NCBI GenBank assembly: GCA_963575745.1
Contig: CAUYUJ010001736.1
Location: 350,628-414,627 of the forward strand
Source: Prorocentrum cordatum
Lineage: Eukaryota > Sar > Dinophyceae > Prorocentrales > Prorocentraceae
Direction of reading: 5' to 3'
Length of the DNA: 64,000 nt
Of this stretch, positions 54,430 to 64,000 are shown in pieces (within the stretch, counting starts at the first letter, position 1; every line of letters starts with the position of its first letter). The translations under genes were made by a program, and so were the position numbers. Under the pieces are notes generated by a model. The model did no database searches. It saw only the letters and a list, made by a program, of their open reading frames with translations, and was not told where the DNA came from.

Positions 54430-54502
54430 AGTCTTGAGGAGGAGGAGGAGGAGGAGGAGGAGGAGGAGGAGGAGGAGGAGGAGGAGGCGGAGGCGGAGGC
54501 GG

Positions 54503-54542
<40 letters not shown>

Positions 54543-54600
54543 ACGGCAGGATCTGGAGCAGGAACAGGAGCAGGAGCAGGAACAGGAGCAAGGTTCCGCC
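54430..54600. repeat. (GGA)n and (GAGCAG)n tract
   Basis: A pure GGA run passes into GGAGCA hexamers. Frames here (poly-Glu, Glu/Gln) are probably not genes. Confidence 0.9.
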
Positions 54601-54834
54601 CAGAGAGGTGGCCCTCGTCTGCGCGCGCGGCATGCCTGGCCGGCACGTGCGCCCCCCAGGTCCAGCAGCCCCATGGCAGAGGTCCGTGGGCGTGCGCAGG
54701 GAGAGGAGGAGGGAGATTTTGGGCGACTTTGGAAGCACCAGTATCCTTCCCTCTTTTCCTCCCTCCTCTTTGCCCTCCTTCTTCTCCTCGGTGCTTCCCC
54801 AGCTCTCCCTCTCCATATGTTTGTTCATTCTTGT

Positions 54835-55060
54835 GCCCTGCATGAGCTTTGAACCTGTGAGTGCATGAGTTTTGAACCTGTGAGTGCACCAGTGCAGCAG
54901 AGGAGGAGGAGGAGGAGAAGGAGGAGGAGGATGAGGCGGAGGGGGAGGAAGGGGGGGAGGAGGGGGACTGGGAGGGGGGGAGGAGGAGTAGGAGGAGGAG
55001 GAAGAGGAGGAGGAGGAGGAGGAGGAGGCGGAGGAGGAGGAGGAGGAGGAGACAGCTGTC
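54835..55060. repeat. 24-bp duplication and (GGA)n tract
   Basis: TGCATGAG(C/T)TTTGAACCTGTGAG is duplicated at about 54839 and 54863, followed by GGA/GGC purine repeats (54900-55050). Confidence 0.85.
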
Positions 55061-55727
55061 CTTCGCCGTCAGCCTCTTCCCCCCGACCCCACACACCCCG
55101 CCCAGGTTGCCACGCTGGGGGCATCGCTGTGAGTGGGCCAGGGCGCCCACACGCGCGTGCTGGGAGTGCCCGTGAGGTGGCCCCAAGAGTGCGCTGGGTC
55201 GGAGAAACCCAACCGGATCGACATGTATGTGATCATATCGATTTTGGCCTGAAAGCTGGATAGTCCTCGAGGGGTCCTTGAGGACGCTGGGGGTCCTCCA
55301 GGTCTTGCGGAGTTCTCGAGTCAGCTGGGGCGTCCTCGAGTTAGCTGGAGAATCCTGGACTCCCTTTTCTGTTTTGGTGATGCCAGGGCCCCTTTTCTCC
55401 CTGCGTGGGACGGCGGTGGCCGATTCTCCTCCTGCTCTTGCTGCCTCCTCTCCTCCTCCACCCATCCTCATACCTCCCCCTTCGGTCCCCCCTCTTCAGA
55501 GGCACTGGAAGGGGGGGATAAGCTCAGGGGGGATGTGTCGACCCCCAATCACCAATTGGCAGCCGACCGCGCCCATCAGCGTGTGGTTTCGCCATCGGGG
55601 GCATATCGGCGATGTACCGCGGATTCCAAGCCATGTTCCCACCCCTGAGCTGGTCCCCCCCTTCATCGTTTCCGTCTGTAGCAAATATTGGCGATGATTT
55701 AGCGTCGATTTGCGTCGGCTCGCAAGC
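55061..55727. other. No gene seen
   Basis: Unique GC-rich DNA with a repeated TCCTCGAG(G/T) motif at 55264-55350. No convincing reading frame. Confidence 0.4.
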
Positions 55728-56450
55728 CGGTGGACCGCGAGCTCGGCGAGTGGACGATCAGCAGCTCGAGGGTTTACACCAGCCCCGACGCCATCACCGA
55801 CGCCAGTACCAACGCCGGCGCCTAAGTCGGCACCAACGCCAGCGCATACATCAGCACCGACGCCAGCACCCACGCCAGCACCTACGCTGGCACCTGCGCC
55901 AGCGCCGACGCCATCACCGACGCTGCCATCAACGCCTGCGACTGCGCCGGCACCGATGCCAGCAGCAACGCCAGCGCCTCCGCTGGCACCAGCGCCGGCG
56001 CCTGCAACAGCATCGACGCCAACACCGTCGCCAGCACCAACGTCTGCGCCTGCGTCGACACCAGCGTCAGGGCCTACACCAGCACCGACGCCTACACCGA
56101 CGCCAGCACCAACGCCGGCGCCTACGTCGGAACCAACGCCAGCGGCTACACCAGCATCGACGCCAGCACCGACGCCAGCACCTGCGCCGGCGCCTACGCC
56201 AGCGCCGACGCCAGCACCGATGCCGCCATCAACGCCTGTGATTCCGCCGGCACCAGCGCCAGGGCCTACACCAGCTCCGACGCCAGCACTGGTGCCAGCA
56301 GCGTCGCCAGCACCTCCGCTGGCACCAGCGCTGGCGCCTGCACCAGCACCGACGCCAGCACCGATGCCAGCGCCAACGTCGGCGCCTACGCCCACGCTGA
56401 CGCTAGCACCGTCGCCGGAATCAACGCCTGCGCCTACGGCGGCACCGTTG
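55728..56450. repeat. GCCAGCACCGAC minisatellite, copy 1
   Basis: Units of 6, 12 or 15 bases (GCACCGACGCCA, GCGCCTACGCCG). A non-repeat head, GCGAGCTCGGCGAGTGGAC with ATCAGCAGCTC, is shared with copy 2 at 57132. Several frames are open: Ala-Pro-Thr on the plus strand and Gly-Ala-Val on the minus strand. A protein is possible but no frame is favoured. Confidence 0.85.
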
Positions 56451-57131
56451 TCACCACCACCACCTATATGGGCTTCAATTTGCTGCCCTAGGCCGGACTT
56501 GCGATGACCATGGTCATGACGCTTGCAGCTCTGGGGGCTGCCTGATGTCACGGAATACCCACCTGGGCGTGTCACGGTTTCCACCTTCGCCTTGTCGTAA
56601 CGCTCGCCGTCCGTAGTCACCGACGCCTGCGCCTGCGCTGGCACCAACACCAGCGCTTGCACCAGCACCGACTCCAGCACCGTCGCCTGCGCTTACGCCG
56701 GCACCGACGCCTGCGGCTGCACCAGTATCGACGCCAGCGCTCCAACGCCGGCGCCAGCGCCGGCGTCTACGCCGGCATCGACGCCAGCATCCGGCACCGA
56801 CCCCTCCACCCGTTCCAGCACCAACGCCAGCACTGACGCCTGCGCCTCCGCCGGCTTTCAGGTTTTTCTGCCACCTCGCCAGCGTGTTATCAAGATTTCA
56901 CCCGCCACGCGGCGGGGACACGATTGCTTGCACCACATAGCCTGCACCACCGCCCTGCCAGAGGGACGGAAATTCGGGCGGTTGTTCGCCAGTCGGCACA
57001 ACACGTGTGCGGACATTCGGAGAACCAGGTGGGGCCAAATTGCCTGGGCAATAATTGTGACAGGTGGACCGCGCAGGATGGACCTCAAATAGATATAAAC
57101 CACGGTCGATGAGGATTTCGGGCCCACCCTC
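56451..57131. other. Spacer between the two minisatellites
   Basis: Mixed unique DNA and short minisatellite patches (56610-56850). No gene supported. Confidence 0.4.
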
Positions 57132-58480
57132 GGGCCGCGAGCTCGGCGAATGGACGATCAGCAGCTCCAGGGCCTACACCAGCACCGGCGTCTACAGCGA
57201 CGCCGGCACCAACGCCGGTGCCGAAGTCGGCACCAAAGCTGGCGCCTACACCAGCACCGACGCCAGCACCGACACCAGCACCTACACCAGCGCCTAGGTC
57301 AGCGCCGACGCCATCACCGACGCTGCCATCAACGCCTGCGACTGCGCCTGCACCAACGCCAGCGCCTCCACCAGCGCCGACGCCGGCACCGACGCCAGCA
57401 GCAACGCCAGCGCCTCCGCTGGCACTGGCGCCGACACAAGCACCGACGCCAGAATCATCGCCTGCGCCTACGTCTGCACCAAGCATGTCTCCGACGCCAG
57501 CGTCAACGCTTGCACCTATGCTGGCACCAACGCCGACGCCTACACTCAGGCTTCGTGAGTTCCGTAGTCAGCACTAACGCCAGCGCCTCTGCTGGCACCA
57601 GCGCCAGCGCCTGCACCTGCTCCGACGGCGTCTACGACGCCAGCACCAACGCTGGCGCCTACGCTGGCACCAACGCCAGCGCCTACACCAGCACCGACGC
57701 CATGATGAACGAAGGCGCCTACGCCAGTGCCGCCGCCAGTCCCGACGCCAGCATCAACGCTGGCGCCTTCTCGGGGACCAGCGCCCTCGCTTATACCAGC
57801 GTCTACTACATCAGCACTGACGCCAGCGCCAATGCCGGTGACTACGCCGGCGTCAACGCCGGCGCCCACACCAGCATTGGCGCAAACACCGACGCCAGCA
57901 CCGACGCCGGCGCCTACGCCTGCGCCAACGCCAGTACCGACGCCAGCACCAACGACTGTGCCTGCGCGGACACTAACGCCATCGCCTACCACGGCGCCGA
58001 CGCCTACACTGACACCAGCACTAACGCCAGCGCCTTCGCTGGCACCAACGCCAGCGTCTCGACCAGCACCGACGGCATCACTGACGCCAGCACCATCGCC
58101 AGCGCCTACGCCAGCGCCGACGCCAGCACCGACGCCAGCATCAACGCTGGCCCCTACGCCAGCACCAACGACAGCGCCTGTACCAGCACCGACGCCAGCA
58201 CAGAAGCCAGCTCCAACGCCGGCGTTCCCACCAGCGCCGACGCGTGCACCGACGCGTGCACCGACGTGTGCACCGACGCCAGCACCAACGCCAGCGCCGA
58301 CGCCAGCATCAACGCTGGCGCTTACACCAGCACTATTGCCAGCACACGCTGGCGCCTGCGACAGTGCCGATGCCAGCACCAATGCCAGCTCCAACGCCGG
58401 CACCAGCACCTGCGCCTAGGCCAGCGCCGTTGCCAGCATCGACGCCAGCACTAACGCTTGCGCCTAATGACCCCGGCGCC
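57132..58480. repeat. GCCAGCACCGAC minisatellite, copy 2
   Basis: Longer paralogue of 55728-56450 with the same head. The frame RELGEWTISSSR is kept in both copies and enters Thr/Ser/Asp/Ala repeats (TSTDASTDTST), the best hint of a coding origin. Stops and frame shifts interrupt it. 58480-58960 keeps a Ser/Thr/Ala-rich open frame. Confidence 0.8.
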
Positions 58481-60360
58481 TTTGCCAGCACCGACGCCAG
58501 GACCAGCAGCTTCCCCGATGGCCTCGCCCGCATGGGCGTTGACGGCCGTTCTGACGGCAGAGGCGCGGCGGTGCCGACAGAAGCACGTAGCTCCCACGGC
58601 AGCGCTGGCCACAGCACTGACAGCGTCCCTGGCGGCCTCGCCCATACGAACTTCGACGGCAGCACCTTCGGCAGTGCTCAATGCACCTCTGACAGAAGTG
58701 TCGAATGCAACTCTCACGACTCTGGTGCACAGCATGACGGGCTCCAGCAGTACGACTCTGTGCTACACGACGGATTTCTGCAGTACGACTTTGCGCAGCG
58801 TGCGACGCTGTGCTACGACGGAGTGCCGCACCCTCGGCTTCGATATCCGAGTTTACGCCGTACGACAGACGCCAGCACCACGACTTCGAGAGCATGGCGG
58901 TGATGGGTATGGCGGATCAGCACGGCTAGGTGTAGTGCGGCGGCTTGCATCGGCACGACGCTGAACAGCAGGGCAGCTCGCCAGCAGCACCATGCCCCAG
59001 CAGCCCCGTGCAGCCCCAGCACCCGCAGAAGCAGCCGCAGCCGCCTCGACAGCCCGAGGACGAATGAGACTCAATGTAGCCCTCTTGAGCTTTGCGTTGA
59101 TCTCTGGACGGTCCAGGGTTCTTCTGTGGGGCTTCTGGTTCTTCCGTCTCTTTGGTCCGTTTCTGCATTCTGGTCGCCGTCAGGTTCTGCCCTCAGGACC
59201 TGTGTTGGAATCGTGCCAGGTGCACGGAAGGAGCAACGAGGTACATCGACGTCGCTGGGCACCACGTCGTGGCGCTGCGCCACGGGTACTTGCAGCACGG
59301 CGTGGAGCAGTACGACCAGGTGCGGAAGGACAAGACGGACCTCTACGGGCGCGACTGGTCGATGTGAGTTTTGTCGGCGGCCTTCCTGGCTTGGGACGCT
59401 CGGCGATAGCGCGCTTGCGCCGCCTCCTCTCCTCCTGCCCCCCCCTCTCGTCGTGTTGCCCGAGCCCAGGGCTATTGCGCGTTTTCGGAGGCGTGCGCAT
59501 TGCGGCTCAAATATATCGCACCGCCCGTTTACGGAGTGGCCGTCATTTTCACGCCTCTCTACGGGGCGTTGCTGTCAGCCAAGTGTGGCACCAGGGTGCT
59601 CGGCAAGAGCGCGCAGTTACTCACCTCTCCTCGTTCCTCTTCTGCGCTCCTCCGCCTCCCTCTTCTTCTAATTCTGTGCACGGGCAGCGCGTGTGGGTTT
59701 TGCTCGCGGCCGCGGTCGGCCGATTCCACGGGCCGCTTTTGCCGCCCGGTTCTCGCCCTTTCGCCGCATGAGTTCGGCCCTCCGGTGCTGCGGGGCACAC
59801 TCATGCCTCATCTATTTAATTTGGTATCTACAGATATTGGTGAGTGCTGCGCCCGTTCAGCTTACATTATAAATCCTATACCGCCCAGCCTACCTGCTGG
59901 ATTGCTCTCTCCGGCTGTCGTCTTCCCCTCCTCTGCTCCTCCTTGCCCTCCTCGCCGTCTCCTCCTCAGGTTTCACGTAGTGCTGGAGGTTTGAATCAGC
60001 CGCTCATTCCATGCGCTGATCAGGCTGGTACGCTTTACACGGGTCTCGTTTCACTTAATTTGGGTCTCTTGGTGGTTCCACGGACGTGGTGGTTGCTTGG
60101 CCACCATCTTCGGAGTTGTTCGAGCGCTGTTCGGGTCGCCCCGAACGCTTTCTCACGTGAGCTACTGCTGCGTGGGGTTGCTTGATTTGCCGTCGGACGG
60201 TGAGAGCGAACAACATCAAATGCGCCGACTCGCAAGAGCCAACGAGATGGCATGGGAGGATCCCAGTAGTTGCCACCGACGTTTCCTGTCACCCCCTGCT
60301 GCTTTTCCCCCGCCCTGTCTCACCTCTTGCGGCCTCTGCACACCCTGCCATTTTTTTGTT
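58481..60360. other. Mostly unassigned DNA, possible terminal exon at 59211-59367
   Basis: The frame ending in TGA at 59365-59367 encodes ATRYIDVAGHHVVALRHG and LQHGVEQYDQVRKDKTDLYG, which reads like a real protein C terminus after a CCAG acceptor-like site near 59217. I cannot name the family. The rest (59400-60360) is unique, pyrimidine-rich and lacks coding signal. Confidence 0.3.
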
Positions 60361-60394
60361 GTGTGTGTGTGTGTGTGTCTCTCTCTCTCTCTCT
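60361..60394. repeat. (GT)n(CT)n dinucleotide run
   Basis: GT repeats switch directly to CT repeats. Confidence 0.97.
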
Positions 60395-60829
60395 CTGGGT
60401 CCTCCCCCGTCCTTTTTCCACCTCCCCCCTCCTCCCTCCCCCCCCCGCCCCCTCGCACTTGGCAGCGATGCCAGCTTCTGGCTGCGTCTTCGGTGACCTG
60501 CTTAGGCCTTCGATCATGGGCTCCTGGGTGAATGCAACCATCCAGCTTTCGCGCCGAGGACCCTTGGACATCGCCACAAACCGCTGGAAACCGCCGAAGG
60601 CCGTCAGAAAACCGCCGAAGACCGCCGAACACCGCCCTAAGACCGCCGAAGATGGCCCAGGAGCCCCGTGCATCGAGGGGTCCATGGTTGAACACTTAGT
60701 GCTCTTTTGGTCTGCCCGCCCTCCTTTCTTTTCCCGCGCTTGGCGCACTCGGTCGTTCTGATCTGGTCTCTCATCGCTCGTTCGTTCCTCCTCCCTCTCC
60801 TCCCTCCTCCCTCCCCTCAGATGGCAATG
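60395..60829. other. No gene seen
   Basis: C/T-rich DNA and a short run of ACCGCCGAA-type units (60580-60650). No coding signal. Confidence 0.4.
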
Positions 60830-61665
60830 GGGGAGGAGGAGGAGGAGGAGGAATAATAATCACAATAAGAAAACTAATAAGAATAATAAGACGAATAATA
60901 ATAATAACAAAAATAATAATAGTAATAATAATCAGAAGGAGAAGCCGAATACTACTACGAACAACAAGAAGACGAATAATAATATTAATACGAATAATAC
61001 GAATAATAAGACAACTACGAAGAACAATACTATGAATAATAAGAATACTAATACTAAGAATAAGACGACGCAACATAATGAGAAGAAGACGAATAATACT
61101 AATAACACTAATAATACTAAGCAGGATAATATTAATAATACTAAGAGTAATAATAATACTAAGACTCATACTAAGAAGAATAAAAAGACGACGAACAATA
61201 CTACTAATACGAAGAATACGAATACTAAGACGCATACGAATAACCATGATACTATTGCTAAGAAGGATAATACGATCAAGACCAACAATACTAATAATAA
61301 TAGTAGTACCAATAATGATAGTAATAAGAAGGAGACGACTAATAATACTAGTATTAATAATAAGAATAGTAAGAAGAATAAGAGGAGGAGGAGGAGGAGG
61401 AGGAGGAGGAGGAGGACGAGGAAGAGGAGGAGGAGGAGGAGGGGCGGAGGAGGGGGCGGAGGAGGAGGAGGAGGAGGAGGAAGAGGAGGAGGACGAGGAT
61501 GAGGAGGAAGAGGAGGAAGGGGAGGAGGAGGAGGAGGAGGAGGAGGAGGAGGAGAAGGAGGAGGAGGAGGAGGAGGAGGCGGAGGAGGAGGGGGAGGAGG
61601 AGGTGGAGGAGGAGGAGGAAGAGGAAGAGGAGGAGGAGGAGGAGGAGGAATGGGAATGGGAATGG
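60830..61665. repeat. AAT/ACT triplet island and GGA tract
   Basis: 60850-61380 is AT-rich AAT, AAG, ACT, ACG triplets. 61380-61650 is GGA. The composition and order mirror those at 51840-52345. Confidence 0.9.
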
Positions 61666-61699
61666 AATGGGAATGGGATCAATGACGTAGTCATTAAAA

Positions 61700-62048
61700 C
61701 ATAGAGTTTGGACTTAGGCCTAAGGTCCCTCTCAAAACGGTCCAACAGCTCACGCCGTTTCTTGGATACAGACTGGGGATTGCAGGGCGGGGACAACCCG
61801 CGTAAAACGAGTTCCCCAAAGAACCCGCAACTCCTGCAGATCCAAATGCCATAATCCTGGGAAAACACCATCTTGTGTGAGCTATGAGCGACCCCCCCCG
61901 ACATGCACATTAAACCCTCGCGGAGGCTTTAGTGCCCGTCCTGCCGCCTCGAGCTCCGCGCACGGCGTGGCGAGCCAGGCCGTCCTGGCCGCCGCCGTGG
62001 AAGAACACTTACAGCGCCTGCACCTCAACCCACAATCGTCCAGCTGGT
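61700..62048 (-). CDS. Minus-strand zinc-knuckle-like fragment (possible LINE C terminus)
   Basis: Read on the minus strand from about 62048: DDCGLRCRRCKCSS and TAWLATPCAELEAAGRAL, then PPRGFNVHVGG. A one-base change in a G8 run near 61897-61904 leads into HSSHKMVFSQDYGIWICRSC, then GFFGELVLRGLSPPCN and KKRRELLDRFERDLRP. Two repeats of the pattern C-x2-C...W/L...PC with preceding His are visible. I recall similar tails on dinoflagellate retroelement proteins, but that is recollection, not a search. It is bounded by GGA tracts on both sides, so it is an isolated fragment with unknown start and end. Confidence 0.45.
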
Positions 62049-62074
62049 GGAGGAGAAGAGGGCGGCAGCAGAGG

Positions 62075-62910
62075 GAGGGGGGGGTGATGAGGAGGAGGAG
62101 GAGGAGGAGGAGGAGGAGGAGGAGGAGGAGGAGGAGGAGAGGCGGAGGCGGAGGGGAGGCGGCGGCGGGGAGAGGAGGAGGAGGGAGGGAGGAGGGGAGG
62201 AAGGAGGAGGGAGGAGGGAGAGGAGGAGGAAGGAGGGGGAGGGAGGAGGGAGGGGAGGAGGGGGAGGGAGGAGGAGGAGGGGATGAGGAGGAGGGAGGAG
62301 GGAGGGGGAGGAGGGAGGAGGGAAGGAGGGAGGACGGGAGGAGGGAGGAGGGGAGGAGAGGGAGGAGGGAGGAGGGAGGGAGGGAGGAGGGGGGAGGGAG
62401 GGGAGGGAGGGGAGGGAGGGAGGAGGGGAGGAGGGAGGAGGGAGGGAGGAGGAGGGAGGAGGGAGGAGGGAGGAGGGAGAGGGGAGGGAGGAGGAGGAGG
62501 AGGAGAGGAGGGAGGAGGGAGGAGGGAAGCAGGGAGGAGGAGGAGGGAGGAGGAGGAGGAGGAGGGAGGAGGGAGGAGGGAGGAGGAGGGGAGGGAGGAG
62601 GGAGGAGGAGGAGGAGGGAGGAGGGAGGAGGAGGAGGAGGAGGAGGAGGAGGGAGGAGGAGAGAGGAGGGAGGAGGAGAAGGGAGGAGGGAGGAGGGAGG
62701 AAGGGAGGAGGGAGGAGGAGGAGGAGGAGGAGGAGGAGGAGGAGGAGGAGGAGGAGGAGGAGGACCAGGAGCAGGAGGAGGAGGAGGAGAGGAGGAGGAG
62801 GAGAGGAGGAGGAGGGAGGAGGAGGAGGGGGGGAAGGGAGGAGGAGGAGGAGGAGGAGGCGGAGGAGAAGGATGAGGAGGAGGAGGAGGAGGAGGAGGGA
62901 GGAGCAGCCA
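62075..62910. repeat. GGA/GGGAGGA purine tract
   Basis: More than 800 bases of almost pure G/A on the plus strand, in mixed GGA, GGGA and AGGAGGGAGG phrasing. Confidence 0.97.
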
Positions 62911-64000
62911 GGCGTGCCATGTCTGGGGTCGCCGGGGCGGGCGCCCAAACGGGGGGATCCCGATGGAGAGAGGGCGCCCGCAGAACCTGAAGGTTCCGTT
63001 GGCCCCCTCCCCACGCATTTACTTAGTGGCAAAAAATAGGAAATGAGGCGGAGGAGGCGAAGGGGAGGAATGAGGGGGGAAGGGAAGAGTGGAGGGATGA
63101 GGGGGGAGAGAGGCGGAGGGGGCGAGAGGAGGGAATAGGAGAAGAGAGGAGGGAGGACGGAGGAGAGAGACGGAGGATGCGAGGGGGGGAGGGAGGAGGG
63201 GGGCCGGGGATTCGAGAGGAGGGGGTATCAGTGCGCGGTTGGAGAGCGCAGCAGGTTAGCTCCGCGTAAGCCCCGTGTCCTGTTGTAAGCATTGGGCCGC
63301 TTCGACTTGAGTCAGGCGGGCCAGCCCGCTGTTCCAATCGGCTCCGACGGGCCAGATGTCGAACCGAATTGTCCAACAGGCCCGCCGTTGCGAGAGGAGG
63401 GGGGAGGGGAGACAGAAGAGGGCAGTCCGACAGGCGCGTCGCCAGCCCGCCGACCCCCCTCCTCGTGTTGTGGTCCTTCGAAAACCAGTTGAGCATTTTT
63501 TGCCATCGGAAGGATTTCTTGTCGCCACGGCAGCGCCCAACTCAAACACATACGAATTGCGGGCGTTCAGAATAAAACCACGACACCTAATTTAAAGGCA
63601 CGCATTGAACACCTCCCGGGTGAGAACAACATTGGATGAATCAGCTGGTCCTGGCTTTTGTCATTCAACTATCCACGGATTTCTTGCGTCGTCAGAACCA
63701 TTGTGGTTCAAGCGGCAGCCTCGAGTCTCGCGCGTTTTTTTTTTTTTTTTTTTTTTTGTTTTTTTTCCTGCGCTCACATGTCGTTTCGTATTAATCCAGA
63801 GCTTGAGAATCTTATCAAAAACATAGACTTGACCGAATTTATTTATCCATGGCACACTTATTGTGGGTTGCGCTGCTTTGGCGACGTGGAATCCAGTGGC
63901 GCTGCCGCGCGATTCCGCCACCGCGCTCGGGCGGGCGCACGGAAGGGGCGGGGGTGGAGGGGGTGGGGGCTGGGGCGGTGGTGGTGGCGAGTGGGGTGGT
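62911..64000. other. No gene seen; purine tract, then T23 run
   Basis: 63050-63215 is again purine-rich. 63260-63720 is unique DNA without a convincing frame. A T23 run lies at 63735-63757. The last 100 bases are G-rich (GGGGTGG, GGTGGTGG). Confidence 0.5.

Noticed and set aside
61882-63018. Minus-strand 378-codon Pro/Ser/Leu ORF
   Set aside because: All but the last 50 or so codons are repeat-coded; only the end (see 61700-62048) looks like protein.

Overview
The window looks like dinoflagellate nuclear DNA. The best evidence is a near-perfect copy of the dinoflagellate spliced-leader sequence (30980-31001). Supporting evidence is a HU-like (histone-like) DNA-binding protein gene with non-canonical introns, GC-rich coding exons separated by kilobases of low-complexity DNA, and retroelements of types known from dinoflagellates. 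The genus cannot be fixed from the sequence alone. One 100-base assembly gap lies at 1401-1500. All coordinates were read by eye, and exon borders are inferred from reading frame and splice dinucleotides.

Layout. 1-1400 is a near-copy of 17684-19054. 1.65-2.6 kb holds an unassigned ORF. 4.5-6.2 kb holds a three-exon HU-like gene. 8.1-12.4 kb holds a long multi-exon gene (or gene cluster) of unknown function. 13.5-15.5 kb is a field of phased CAAGAGGCCC-type repeats. 16.0-18.3 kb encodes a cysteine-rich tandem-repeat protein interrupted by a stop. 19.5-21.1 kb is repeats. 21139-29079 is an almost intact tyrosine-recombinase (DIRS-order) retrotransposon with split direct repeats in the order A1-ORFs-B1-A2-B2. 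It encodes a membrane-segment-bearing ORF1, reverse transcriptase, RNase H, a cytosine-methyltransferase-like domain and a tyrosine recombinase. 29-41 kb is almost wholly repeats plus the spliced-leader copy. 41.6-46.3 kb is a decayed LINE whose 5' end carries a degenerate spliced leader. 48-52.3 kb is trinucleotide repeat DNA interrupted by a 1.8-kb element with inverted termini and a 9-bp direct flanking duplication. 53.4-54.2 kb is a gene of unknown function. 55.7-58.5 kb holds two paralogous Ala/Pro/Thr-type coding-like minisatellites. The last 5 kb is mostly GGA and AAT tracts, with a minus-strand zinc-knuckle-like fragment near 61.7-62.05 kb.

How it fits together. Only the HU-like gene, the 8-12 kb gene, the Cys-rich gene and the 53-54 kb gene look like host genes. 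The rest is mobile or satellite DNA. Several unrelated coding regions contain single-base frame discontinuities, so either the assembly has uncorrected indels or decay is widespread. This limits any statement about activity. The most notable system is the 7.9-kb retrotransposon, which combines a tyrosine recombinase, a DNA-methyltransferase-like domain and a hairpin module repeated in front of its first and last ORFs.
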